A model generated the notes under the pieces. The model was not told the DNA's origin. It made no database searches and saw only the letters and a program-made list of their open reading frames with translations. Shown here piece after piece: positions 12,601-24,554 of a stretch of 64,000 bases of DNA (positions are counted from its first letter, which is position 1; every line of letters begins with the position of its first letter). The translations under genes were made by a program, and so were the position numbers. Source of the DNA: Lineus longissimus (lineage: Eukaryota; Nemertea; Pilidiophora; Heteronemertea; Lineidae); assembly GCF_910592395.1 (NCBI RefSeq), contig NC_088324.1, positions 14,162,953-14,226,952 on the forward strand. The letters are read 5' to 3'.

Positions 12601-13285
12601 TGCTGCTACAATACAAGTAATGGCCTTTGTGCCCTCTTACGTCTTCTTTCACATAATCCATTACCGTAGGCCAAATGCCGCTCTGAAATGGTTGCCCTGG
12701 TAATTTTCCGATTTGAAGTAGGTATGTATTACTATTTAGTATTTTAGCCTCACCTTCAAATTTGAACATTGTGTCAACAATTCCAACAACCTCTGCATCA
12801 TATTTAAATTCCTCTTGACCACTTTCCTGGCCTTTCACTTTCTTCCTCCGAACTTTCATCACAAATCCCACAGATGAGAATCTGTCAGCGTAGGCAGATT
12901 TACAGTAACAATCACCTGGTCTGAAGGATACGCCAAGTCGTCTCGTCTGGTCAGCCACAACCTGAAGACAATTGAATAACATAAGTAGATATTGCGTGTG
13001 ACAAGTTTGTGGAACAGCCAGTAGATGTTGCATGCCATGATTTATTTGACAGATCATCAGTTGGGGTACTGGCGAAATAAAAGTACTAACTTTTGAAGGT
13101 TTTTCGGTGCAAACGCTTCGGCTGGGACAAGAGGACCTTACCCTTGACACGGATCGTATTCCTCCTAATGTTTCCAACATTCTGTCAACATTTTTAACGA
13201 TACCCGGATATTCCACACACACTAATTTCGACGTTTTTACCGGCACTTTCAACGAAAAATCGTTCGCCATGCTTGCGCCGGCCAT
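9553..13285 (-). CDS. GTF3C5: General transcription factor 3C polypeptide 5 (TFIIIC subunit, TFIIIC63)
   Basis: Nine exons on the minus strand: 13285-13091, 12961-12754, 12547-12287, 11990-11854, 11483-11276, 10920-10763, 10544-10428, 10085-9965, 9740-9553. All junctions are GT-AG and phases match, giving 530 residues (vertebrate protein about 520). The N-terminus (residues about 18-50, CVEYPGIVKNVDRMLETLGG) and the LGVSFRPGDCYCKSAYADRF block are the conserved Tfc1/Sfc1-type region, a barrel that pairs with a partner TFIIIC subunit. Exons 3-6 carry the conserved DNA-binding part, with the FYLPFVAYYYLTGPWRAMWVRYGYDP block in exon 5. The C-terminus is a Ser/Asp/Glu-rich acidic tail typical of the family. 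The protein belongs to TFIIIC, which binds the A/B boxes of tRNA and other Pol III genes in the nucleus. It shares an upstream interval with FBXO47 and its stop region is tandemly duplicated. Confidence 0.95.
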
Positions 13286-13969
13286 TTTGGTTTAACCTCA
13301 ATTCCTTTCAATATATAAAGTTTTCTACTAAACTATAATATCATTATAAACTCTTTAAACTATTAAATAAATAATAATAATATAATATATAATAATATTA
13401 GATCAGTATAAAGTTTATTGCCTTCAATTAAAGAGAAAGTTATATTTTATTTCGTGTTTAGTTTAGAGATTAAAACTTTAAATAGCAGACGACACGTTTT
13501 TTATGGCAGAAGTGACACTTGCTCACCAGTTCCTGATTTCTCCTCGATTTTCTCCTACTTTAATCGATAATTTTGCTGCCACAAACCTCAGAAATGTATA
13601 TTTTGTGAGTCAGGGATCTTGGTAGGTGTTTTAGCTGGTGTGCCATCACAAGATAGAGATGCTGAGAACGCTAATTAATAAATTAAGTCTTCAAGAAGAT
13701 TGTGATTCATCCATGCAAGATGCATCACTCCATCAGTCATGTCAGTCATCATCATTGACTTTTTAGAAATCGATTTTAAATTTTGGACAATCACCACAAG
13801 CAAACCTGAGTCTGACAGATGTGAGAACGCGCTGTGTATGTAGGCTATGCATCACCAGAGATGAGTCCAAAGACAAGAGATAGGCCTAGGCCTAGAGATA
13901 TCATCTAGGCCTCATCATGTCAATGAGAAAGGCCTAGGCCCTACTAGGCCTATGCTAATATAATGGAAA
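13286..13969. promoter_or_regulatory. Bidirectional promoter interval between GTF3C5 and FBXO47
   Basis: The start codons of the two divergent genes are 684 bases apart. The half next to GTF3C5 (about 13320-13480) is almost pure A/T. The FBXO47 side carries a cluster of GGCCTAGGCC/TAGGCCTA palindromes (about 13883-13953). No clear TATA box position or initiator can be assigned to either side. The arrangement, not an experiment, is the evidence. Confidence 0.5.
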
Positions 13970-16900
13970 ATGTCTTTTTTAGTGACTGCAACCATGAGCT
14001 TGTCAACACTATTCCCCTGCAAGATGATAAGAAGGTCCCTTCGACTAGAAACTCGAGATGCCATTGAATTTCGGAAGAAAATCCAACAGGGGCCTCTTGG
14101 ATATTTGGAAGTTTTGCCACTTGAATTGAAATTCGAACTCTTCAGTTATCTATCCAGTAAGTGCAGTAGACAAAAATCTGAAATGAAAAAGAAGGCTAGT
14201 ACCAGTAGTCCTACTTGAGACTGAGTCCAGGTCTCCTACTCCTAATCTAATCTTTTAATACCCATTTCAGTTGAATAGGATGGCCGTGTACCAATATCCT
14301 ATTCAGGTAGGGCAAATCGCTTTTGAATCACAACTCTCTTTAACAAGTGGCCAGCATGATATGGTGTGGATTTCTTTTCCAAGACATGGTTCTGTTATCC
14401 AATTCCTTACATTTTTAGTAAATGATCTAAGCAAACTGACCATCACCTCCAAGTCTGTCAGGAATGTGGTTGAAATCTACAGATGCAGTAAAAGTGCTAA
14501 ACAGATCAGAATAGATGTGGGACCACATAAACAGAGGACCAAGGAGGAACATGAAGAATATTTGCAGTATTATAGCAGGCTTGGTAAGATAATTGAAGAG
14601 AAAAGAGTTGCATGTATGTTCATTGTTGTGAATTGAGACAAGAGAAGTGCACAAGTCTTACTCTTAGACTTGATCTGAAGACAGAAGTCTACAGAATGGT
14701 ACTGGAAATTCCACATGTTTAGACTAGTTTTCTTGTCACATTGGTCTAGTAAAACCATCCTCAGTATTCAGAACTAAAAAAACACTTATGACAACACAAC
14801 TTACAAGGACACCAACACATTTTTTTCAGGTTTACTGCTGAAGAGATCGAGTTGTCTCTACGCAACAAAGGAGAGACTGAGAATGACAGAGCAGTGTATG
14901 TTCCAGGTGAGAACAAGTTATATATTAAGCATGGATGATCTGATTCATTCATAAGGATCTACATTTGAGCAACGACAAATAATTGTGGTATTAAGCAGGA
15001 TTAGGAACTCCTTCTTCATGGCCAAAGTCAATGAAAAATTGGTTGCAAAGGCCAATAGTGCAATACACGACAATGATAATGACATTACTTTTTGACCCTG
15101 GAACATTGTGGTTGATATTCTTTTTGTCTAGATTTGCCTCTTTTCAATTGCAGCACATGTGTATGGTATCGAAGTCCTGCTGCGATCCTGACCACTGCAA
15201 CTCACTAGTATACTTCGGGATGTTCCTAAAGGTGATCATATCAGGATGGGATGATATGGAGTGTCACCGGGCCTACGTCATGTTAGCCAACAGTGTTCAC
15301 ACCAATGTTATGAGATACTTGAGTCTCATAGTCAAATCAAAGCCAGGTGAGTCCATTTTCAAAGTCTCGGGAAGATGGCTATGATTCTGACAAAAATGGA
15401 CTCCATTTTATTGAAATCCACCACCAGGATTTCAAATACTGAGCCATTACTTAAACTGTATTTCATTAACTTTTCGTTATGAAATAATGCTTCATCCTTT
15501 TAGGTTTGTACTCCACCTTAGAAATGCACGTACGCCTCTTCCTACGACGGGTGTTCCTGGATCCCTATGAGAGGATTGACGACCGTGGGATGTGGCTCAA
15601 CAAGATACTGAGTGGATGGCCAATGGTGCACCAGGCAAAGATTCTCTATCTGTTGTATGGACCTGCAAATGGGGGTAAGATTGGAGATTTATTTCTTGCT
15701 CTGGCACTGTCTCTAGAAATGGACTTCAAATAGAAAGTGTTGCTTGATTTTACTCATTTGGAAGTCACACAGACCTCCCAGCGCATATGCTTTGTTTGTC
15801 CTGACCTTGGGCAAGTCACGCTACTTTGATTGCCTCGATTGTCTCGATCTTCAGGTGAGATCCAATGGGAGGAGATGTGTGAGAACACAGCAGCTAACCA
15901 CCACCAGCTCTATGGATGCTTTGGAGAGTTAGGCAGTGCGTTCCAGATCCTCTACTTCACACGCGAGTGGACAGATGATAATATCATCAGCGTCTTTGAT
16001 GAAATAACTTGTAAGTGTCCAAAAGAGCAGTTGCATGATTGATGATTATGTTATGTCGCATACATATACTGGGGCTGTTTTGAAATAGACTAAATCCTGA
16101 CACAAGTGGAACATGTAGGAAGTGCACTAACCAACTCAATGGTGATGTAAACATTTGCTGGCCTAACGCAAAAGAGAGGAGCCTTCAATGCCTCTAATTC
16201 TACAAGTATTTGATCTTGATATGCTTCTAATCTTCAGGCATTCCTGATGAATGGTTAGCTGAGAACATAGCAAGTCTCCTGTTCACCAGCAGTTATGACA
16301 TCACATTCAAGGTCCTGGCTAGTAAAGCTGTGAATGGACGGTTACAGGACATTGCTACTGCAGTCACCTCGCTCTGTTTGGTATGTTAGGGTTGGCAATC
16401 TGAAAATAGTTGCAGGAAAACTAGGAATGTTACATCCATCTCTTGAGGAAAGCTTCTGTAGGCCTACAGTTATATTGTCAGTTTAAAGTTAGTCCTGCAA
16501 GTTTCCTAGACTAGAATCTGCCACACTAGGACAATATGGTTTTCACAGCCTAGTTGATTTTTTAACTTTGTCCTACATCCTGCAGGTCCCACGAACTCTT
16601 GCACAAGAAGGTCAATGACACAATCTCACCATTGCTTTGGACAAAGTCACAACCTGACTTTTCTGTCCCACAATTTCCTGATGGTGCCCTGCCATGAGAT
16701 TAGATGCGAAAAGTGAAAAGATTACTTTATTCTTGTTTCAATAAAAGGTTTCAAAACTTACAGGTGTACACCAAGATAAACAAGGGAGTGAGTCAGATCA
16801 TCACGCTCATCAAGCAAATCTGTAAAGTCCTCGAGACTCTGGCAGAGAGGGAGTCATTCCTCAATGAAATAGTCCATGCATTCAAGGCTGTGGTGATGGA

Positions 16901-17286
16901 TCTGTATGAGTTTGACAATCCAGGTAAGTCTTCTATCTCTGTTAGGACTTAATCGCACACCCGGGCTGACAAACGACCCAGGATTTGACAAAGAGAAGAA
17001 ACTCAAGGTTGGCATCGTGGCATATGCCTTTCACTTTCATATCACCTGATTTGAAGTTTTTCATCAAATTAATTATATTTGGCCTTGGGAAAGGACATTC
17101 AAAATCAACATTTCAATCTCCCAGTTTTCTGCTCAGACCTTGGTAGCATCAACATTTGTATGTGTGTTGTATGAAACAATCCTTTTTGCAGATGAAGACC
17201 GAGCCAATGATATGACATTCATGCTAAATGCTCAGGCAGAATTCATGAAGGAGCTGATCAACCTTTCACTGTTGAGCAGGGACTAA
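13970..17286 (+). CDS. FBXO47: F-box only protein 47
   Basis: Nine exons: 13970-14156, 14419-14583, 14830-14906, 15154-15346, 15504-15674, 15855-16010, 16238-16380, 16764-16923, 17192-17286. All are GT-AG and in phase, giving 448 residues, close to the roughly 450 of vertebrate FBXO47. The N-terminal block RRSLRLETRDAIEFRKKIQQ, then GPLGYLEVLPLELKFELFSY at residues 41-60, is the family's distinctive lead into the F-box. The box continues in exon 2 (DLSKLTITSKSVRNVV) and is therefore split by intron 1, as the family expects. The long remainder has no other named domain. F-box proteins bind Skp1 and present substrates to Cullin-1 ubiquitin ligases; FBXO47 is known for roles in meiotic chromosome and telomere maintenance. 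The start is ambiguous between ATG 13970 and the in-frame ATG 13994, which has the better context (aaccatgag). Confidence 0.93.
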
Positions 17287-19059
17287 AGCAATCCACTTGC
17301 CCAGTGTCCTAGGATCTATCGGCCTTGTCAAATGACTCTGCCAAGCAATGACTTTACCTGGACATTCTCTTCTGGATGGAGAAGTATCCCAGGGGTTCTC
17401 TGATGTGCAGTCAAGGGGATTGTGTGTCTTAAATATGGTGCTATATAATAATAATGATGTTGTCTGTTAATGTTATTTGAAAGCAAGCAAAGCAGAGCAA
17501 GGTGAAATTGAAAACACTGAGTGGTAAAGATCTAAAAGAGCTTACAGTTGTCAACTCTATCACTGTCTTTTGGCCCCCAGTACTATAATCATCTGTGACA
17601 GTCGACAATGAAAGTTTATTGGCAACAGGTAAACATCTAAAACTTCCGCAAAAGATGCGTTTTTCCTGAATCTGCAATATCGTGCTCCTTATGAGTTTGA
17701 ATTTCACCATGTGACGCTTGCTAAACCTGCCTCTAAGCTGTTCTGTGATAAGAATAATAATGAAGTTAGGAAGTGTTAGATTGAGTATTCTCTAGTCAAA
17801 TTGTAAATATATGTTCCTGTTGGATTTAACTTATGCCCACAGCATATTTATCATGATATTTATTGTTGATCCATGTTGGTTTCTGCTTTGTTGAAGTTTG
17901 TTAACTGTTGTTAGCTGTTGATGATATAACTTGTATAAGCCACTATGTGGATCACAGTTTAAAGCACTGTGATGGTTGTTGTTGTTGATATATTCTAGCC
18001 TTTCTGGTATAGATCACTGTCTTTGAACAAGAAAGCATTCTGGGCTCGGAACTCTAAATTTTCAAACCAAACCCTACTCAATCTACAAGGGACAACATGT
18101 ACAGTACTGTTCAAAACTCCTTTGAATTTATTGAAGTTACATGTAAGACTAGAAAACTCCAAATAAGAACAAAATGAAGAAGTGGTCATTGACAAGATAG
18201 GTTTTGAATAATATTCATGCTGTTTTGAATTGTTATTGTAGTATTCAAAAATAAAAATGTTTGTAGTTGTTGAACTTCATTTTAAAATTTTGAAAATAAG
18301 AATATATTTTCTCATCTGTTTGTTAATTGTGAAAAATTAAGTTTGTACAAAGACATTGAATTTTCGTGACTTGCTCCTGTAACATAGATTAGTGTCATTT
18401 TTAAATGCCCAAGTTTCAAAAGTGCCAAAATTGTTGTAAATAGATGTTTTAAAGATCTGTTAATGTGTTTCTATAAATCTTGACTACTCAGGATTGTAGC
18501 CCCTTGACTCAGATGCGTCAAAACTGCTGTACATAAAAATAATGTTGTTAAAATTGTTTGATGTTGTTTGTTAAAGGTCCATGGCGACCTCATTGTCCAA
18601 TGTGCCAAAAATGCTGTAAATAAAAATGGTTTGATAACAGTTAACCTGAGAATTTACGATATCAATGTTATATGAATTGATTTAAAAAACTATTTGAAAG
18701 AATAATCTTTCTTTTGTTTTGTTTAATAAAATTCCTACACTAAGATCATAAATTATTGTTTGCTCAAATTATGTGTGTTAAGTTTATCTGAGCTTTATAT
18801 TTTCACATTTTGATACAAATTGTTCTTCCTTTTGGAAATTTTATATTATCTGTTGATATAAATTTGTAAGTTTTCAATAAAAATTTCTTTGTTATGAAAA
18901 AAGTGTTTGATTTTTTGACTGCTCTGTGAGGGGTCAGTGGAGCAACCTGCCCTTGCTTATCATCACTTTCTTCAACATCAGCAAGTCTGCACCTTTCACT
19001 TGACATCCAACACAAAAAGACCTGACCAGAGAATTACAACACCTAGACCAAACTAAAAA
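17287..19059 (+). other. FBXO47 3' UTR and downstream AT-rich DNA
   Basis: No coding potential recognised. AATAAA-type signals recur (about 18245, 18617, 18724, 18876), the last within tttcaataaaaattt. A gtgccaaaa-(n)-ctgtaaataaaaat phrase occurs two to three times between 18400 and 18640, suggesting an old local duplication that multiplied poly(A) signals. Confidence 0.45.
18876..18881 (+). terminator. Candidate distal poly(A) signal, FBXO47
   Basis: AATAAA followed within 30-70 bases by a TG/T-rich stretch. It is the most complete of several candidates downstream of the FBXO47 stop. Which one is used cannot be told from sequence. Confidence 0.35.
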
Positions 19060-19880
19060 GGACTGACCTTAGGGCAACATGACAATCTTGATAATGGTCA
19101 GGCTACAATTGTCATGACAGTGTCTTCATAATAGCCAAGCTATAGTTGTAATAATGTCTTCATAATGACCAGGCTACGATTGTGACAATGTCCTCATAAT
19201 GGCCAAGCTATAGTTGTGACAATAATATCTCCATATTGACCAGTCTGCACTTATGGCGCTGTGTCTTCATACTGACCAGGTTGAAGTTGTGACCATGTCC
19301 TCATAGAGACGATGATGTACTGGTGGATGTATTGACACAATGGCAGCTTTCGGAGTGCACTTGTGACTCTGTCTCCATAATTACCCGGCTGTTGTGACTA
19401 TGTCTTCATCATTGCCAGGCTGCACTTTTTGTGACTGTGTTTTCATTCTGTGGTTGTGATGATGTCTTCATTTTGGACTTGTCTTCACAATGGTGAGGTA
19501 ACACTTGAGTATGCGTCTCCATAATGGCAGCGTCTTCCTAATGGTCAGGCAGTGGTTGTGACCATGGTGACACCGTCTTCTGTGGTTGTGATGATGTCTT
19601 CATTTTGGCCAGGTCTTCACAATAGTGAGGTAACACTTGAGTATGCGTCTTCATAATGGCAGCGTCTTCCTATTGGTCAGGCAGCGGTTTTGACCATGTT
19701 GACCGTCTGCATATTGGTGAGTTTCAGTTGTGAGTACTGACTCTGTCTGTATAATGCTCAAATGCTGCACTTGCAACTCGGTCTTAATAATGACAAGGCC
19801 TCTGAGCCTCCACTTGAGACCATGTCCTTACAAAAGCTAGCAAATCTACTTATGTGACAATGTCTTCATACTTTTTTTAC
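19060..19880 (+). repeat. Degenerate minisatellite (gtcttcataatggccaggct) with higher-order unit
   Basis: A motif of about 45-60 bases, roughly gtcttcataatggccaggct plus a gttgtgacaat block, is repeated through the whole interval with substitutions and length changes. A younger higher-order duplication is visible: the block starting tctgtggttgtgatgatgtc at 19447 is repeated at 19579 (period 132) with few differences. No ORF spans it. Confidence 0.8.
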
Positions 19881-20257
19881 CTGGGCTCAAAAAAGGCTAG
19901 GACAGAAATCTAGGGGGAGTATTGCTCCAGTTACACCGAACTGTAAGCCCTTGATTGGTGCGCCTGTCTTGTACCTCAGAAGATAAACGAATACGTAGAT
20001 GAGAAATAAACAAACCTTGAAAGCACTCTACCCTTAACACTGCTGCTTTTGATGTAAACATATCCCAAGAGCCTCTTAAGCTTTTGAGAGGACTTAAGAG
20101 TGTTACAGTAGTTGTAGCCGTCATAGGGTCATGGTTAGACTCAATATAAACTCAATATACTGATATATGAGTTGACATAAGATCGATACTATCAGCATAG
20201 AGAGATTCCTCTGAGCAGACGATATTGCGAGCAGACGGTACCAGGATTGCAAGCAAT

Positions 20258-23116
20258 ATGGACGATGCAACAAAGGTACGTGCATATAAACTTCATTGAA
20301 TGCTTTCCAAGGTTTCTACCACTAATCTATCAGCTGATGAATGGTCGATTTCTGCTGGCTACCTCGGTGAGCTTGCTGACGGAAAGTTGAGAAAGTCCCG
20401 GGATGTGCCCATCTACCATTATCATTTGTTGAATGATATCATGGGTAGGCCTACATACATTTATTGAACAGTTCGATTTAAAGAGAAGGTTCATGCCAGC
20501 CGGCCCCATAGGTTAACAGTCTGTTAGACCGAGTTAACATAAAATTTGCTTCTCCACCCGCAGTTTCTCCAAATTTTCCTCTCCAAAGAATCAGTAACGA
20601 GTTTCTAGCGTTTGCTTATCCGTACTCCTCGATCAGAAGTATAAATATTCTTCTACCGATTCCCCTCACCACTCCTTGCCTCTCTTGATCTCTACAACGT
20701 AAGGTATGTTTCTTCACCTTGGTTAGCTAATGAGGATGGTGAACATCCAGTCTAATGAAGCACCAAGTTAAGACTAAAATCCACTTGCTTTACCTGTTGT
20801 TAAACCATTTTCAAGGTTATCTTTGTTCGTTTTCTTACTTATTAGCATTGACGCAATACGAGGGACTCCCTTTTGGCTTGAACACGTCGTACTTCTCATA
20901 CAATTTCACAAAGAATACATGATGTAAGGCTAAAAACGCCTCGTAACTGTTCCTTCTCCTGCGAAGTAAGGTCGACTTCCTTACTAAGAACTCGTGGTTT
21001 CTGGCCTAGCTTTCGCCTTTGCAACGCTTCTAAAGGCCCAAACGCACTGGTAACCACAGTAACAATTGCATCTTGGGCTCAATGCAATATGATGGGCAGT
21101 AAATTGAAACGTTTGACAATCAATAGCATTCCTGCATCTTCTCTGGCAGTGGGTAGTGCTATTTTCGATGCAACATTTGGCTGGCTGCAAATATCATTCA
21201 TGCCGCATTGTAGTTTATTTTCATTGGCATATCCCTGCTATGTTTATCAAAATAGGCCTATGCTTGTAGCTCTTGTAGTGCGACTGAGCTGACGCGATTC
21301 ATCATCCGGTTGGAATTACAAATTATTGGTGTTTCGGACCCTTAATTCATATGTTTTTAATGAATTGCAAAGTCACATATTGACAGTCGCATTTTGTTCA
21401 ATTTTTTCACAATATGCAGTGAGTCAGAGATGACACGATTAACATCAAATTCATTTGTCATTGCTCTTGCTCCATGCTGTATGCCTACGCCCATAACCAG
21501 GCAACATATTATAAAAAATGGCAGTAGGCCTATCGTCTGCCATCTAAAAGCAGCTGTTCTAATCCCAGGCGATGCATAACACATCGCAGATATCGATCTA
21601 CAGCGATAGTTTTGCTCTCACGAAGTATTTCCCTCTTGGTTTACTCAGGGAGGTGACCTGTATAGGCCTAGTACATGTATTGAGTGGCCTGTATTTCGCA
21701 GAAAAATGTGATAGCAATGCAATGCAATGTTACTATATATATATCATCGGTGCTCCATAATTATGTCATTTTGTATGTGTCACATCTTTCTATCAAAATT
21801 ATATATAAAAAACGCAAATGAAGGCCGAACCATAAGATCGTCTGGCCTCGTTGTCTGATCTGCGTAACGCAGGACTGGTGTGGTAGCAGAAAATGTCACC
21901 CTGGAAAAAGTGGCCGGCGCTATTGTATTCTGACGGTTCTATAGAGGCCATGAACGTCAATAGCTCAGAGATTACAGTGCATGATAGAATCTTTTGTTAC
22001 CTGGACGTTCTATTCTAGGACATTTTAAACTTCTACACCGGGTTCAGTACGGGGTTATGTACCACCATCATAGGACGTGTGATAAGGATAGTGTCTGAAC
22101 TAAGCCTTAAGTATGCAGAGAAATTAAGATCAAGCACACTAATACGGTATACAAGTATATGCCTCAATATTTTTTTTTGTTTCATTGACCCACTTATTCA
22201 CGAGATATTGATATTAAAGTATATACTAAGTTTGTTTGACAACACCAATCAATTGGCTGCCACTTGTTACTGCCACTTGTTACTGTTCGAAAGGCACTCA
22301 AGTGCCTGTGTGCTAAATTCTGAACGAGCAACACTAACGTGGATAGACCTACTTGTGATTTATCAATTTGTGTTTTGCAGGCAAAGTTAGAAAGCCTCGC
22401 AGAATGTAAGTATGGACACCAAATTTCCTTTTTGAATGAAATAAACTGTCGATAGCATTACATGACTGATGGTTCAACCAAATTCCTCCAAAGACTCACG
22501 AATTCATCAACTGCATGCATCACGGCAATCCGTTTTCGTTTGCCAAACGCGAATAGCAGTAGACTAGTCTTGATCAGAATCGGAATTTACGACATTTGCA
22601 ATATTTGGATCTTAACCTCTCTATTTTTCTCTAATTAGATACGAAGGACGAATGGATACGGCTGAATCATGACAAAAAAGGCACCATTTCAGTGGAAGAT
22701 TTGGAGGCGATGTTTAGAAAGATAAAATCATGCGCGAAGCCACGAGAGAACGCTGAAGAGATGATGAGGAATATTGACGCAGACAGTAAGACGATCAACC
22801 CTTGAGGTTTTGGAATAATTTGCGGAAATTTCAGAATATGAAGTATTTTCACGGATTTTAATAAATCGTGATACAAATTGTACCATTAGAAAGCACTCTT
22901 CCATTTTGATTAAACATGCATGCATACCTAATTACAACTGTCTCTTTTCCTTTTTCAGAAAACAATGAAATTGACGTGGGCGAATTCGCCAGAAGCATGT
23001 ACAACGACTTGGCTGAAGACGAAGGCATAGAGGCCAAGAGCTCAGAGATCAAGGAGGAATATATCAAATACGTGATTGGCAGATGTACAGAAATGATCCC
23101 TGCTGACCAGCGCTAA
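20258..23116 (+). CDS. Small EF-hand calcium-binding protein
   Basis: Four exons: 20258-20275 (18 nt), 22381-22405 (25 nt), 22639-22785 and 22959-23116. All have GT-AG ends with matching phases and give 115 residues. Residues around 25-36 form a degenerate first EF loop (N-x-D-x-K-G-x-I-S-x-x-D), where the first ligand is Asn and the fifth is Lys, so binding may be weak or absent. The second loop, starting at Asp-Ala-Asp and ending Gly-Glu across the exon 3/4 junction, has acidic or amide ligands at positions 1, 3, 5, 9 and 12 and should bind calcium. The C-terminal 40 residues are acidic and helical. There is no signal peptide or membrane segment, so it is probably a cytosolic calcium buffer or sensor of a lineage-specific calmodulin-superfamily type. 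Intron 1 is 2.1 kb. I cannot name an orthologue. Confidence 0.82.
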
Positions 23117-24554
23117 CAGAAATGTGCTCAGAGTGTTCCACCGACGCAATTGGTGTATCGTTCATAGACTGTAGATACACGACTGTAAATACACGACTGT
23201 AAATAACTTTCATTCTCAATCTGTCATTTCTGGATTATAATCGAGTGTCATAGACAATGCCTTAGTATAGTCCAAACTATCAGTTCTCCAGTTACATGTA
23301 TTCTATTTTTATTAATATGACCCTCGAAAGTTGACGTTATATACTCCTCTTACTGCATACGCAGAAGCGGACTCGACACCTCCGCGGAGGAGAAAGTAGT
23401 CCGGGTTCCAACAAAGTAGGTCCGACGTGGAATTGCGCAATAATCAGCAGTTGTTGTTTGTTGATGTCGGCCAAAGGGACAGTAGAGCCCATCTGTTGAC
23501 CCTCATTCCTGTTGCATGCTTTTTATGTGAAAGACCAGCAAAATGAGAAAAGAGACATTTCTGTTAAGTGCCGGAAACTATCTATGGGTATCCACGAAAA
23601 TAATACAGTCAATAAGTCAGGTCAATAGATGTTACATTTTTCACATTAATCCGTGCATCTATCATATGTACTTCATCAACTTCAACAGCGGATTAAACTA
23701 TGTAAATCGATGTCCCTATGGCACCAAGCAGATGATGCTTGTTTACATCTGCCATGTTGAGGCATCGTGTAGGACTACTATCACTACGGTACTATTCACT
23801 GCGCCATAGTCTCGGGCGTTGAAACCGAAAATAAGTACGGTTACCGATTTGGGGGGGGGGGGGGGGTAACCCTTCCTTTTAAGACTATCATGATAGATTT
23901 GGCCACGGGTAATTGAGTTTGCTGACCAAATTTGAGAGGTTAATTAACACTTGAAGAAGGCGGTAGTAATGATTCTAGCATAGGCCTACTCAGCTGGGTA
24001 GCAAGGAATGCAATTATGGCTTTGCCAAACACAGTTATTACAGAGATTTGATAGATATCCTTCAAGCGAGGAATGTGATCAGTCTGAGTGTTGAGGTAGT
24101 GAGACAGGCTTAGATCTCAAATAACAACGCTTGTGATCGTGAGAAGAGACAGACATTCTTTCGATCTTTCTTTCGAAATCCTGTGTGATTGAGGCAAAAG
24201 GGTTGATACTGGCGCCAATAGGCTCCACTATAGTATCAAGTTTCTGAAACAGAAGTCGGTTACTTCGCCGCAATGCTTGACTAGGAAGCAGGCTGGCTCC
24301 ATGGCGAGAGACGTTCCCTTCATGACAAGCCTTGAAAGTCTACTGGAGTGAGGAAAGGAAACCAACTTCTGTAATCAATAGTTCTCCAATATTATGTCAT
24401 CTATTATCAATAATTTCGCCGGCCAGGTCTCGGCCCGCCAAGAGCAAGGTAGTTGTACAGTAGAAGGATGCGCCCAACCAGTGTCTACGTGCGCGTGACG
24501 TTCGAGATGACGTCATGTCTGTGTCCATACACAAAACCAAGAGGAATTAGGAAA
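23117..24554. other. Intergenic DNA with G16 tract
   Basis: No recognised gene. It contains a run of 16 G at 23851-23866 and a palindromic TGACGTCA at 24508-24515, which lies downstream of the NMRAL1-like stop rather than at a known promoter. Confidence 0.5.
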
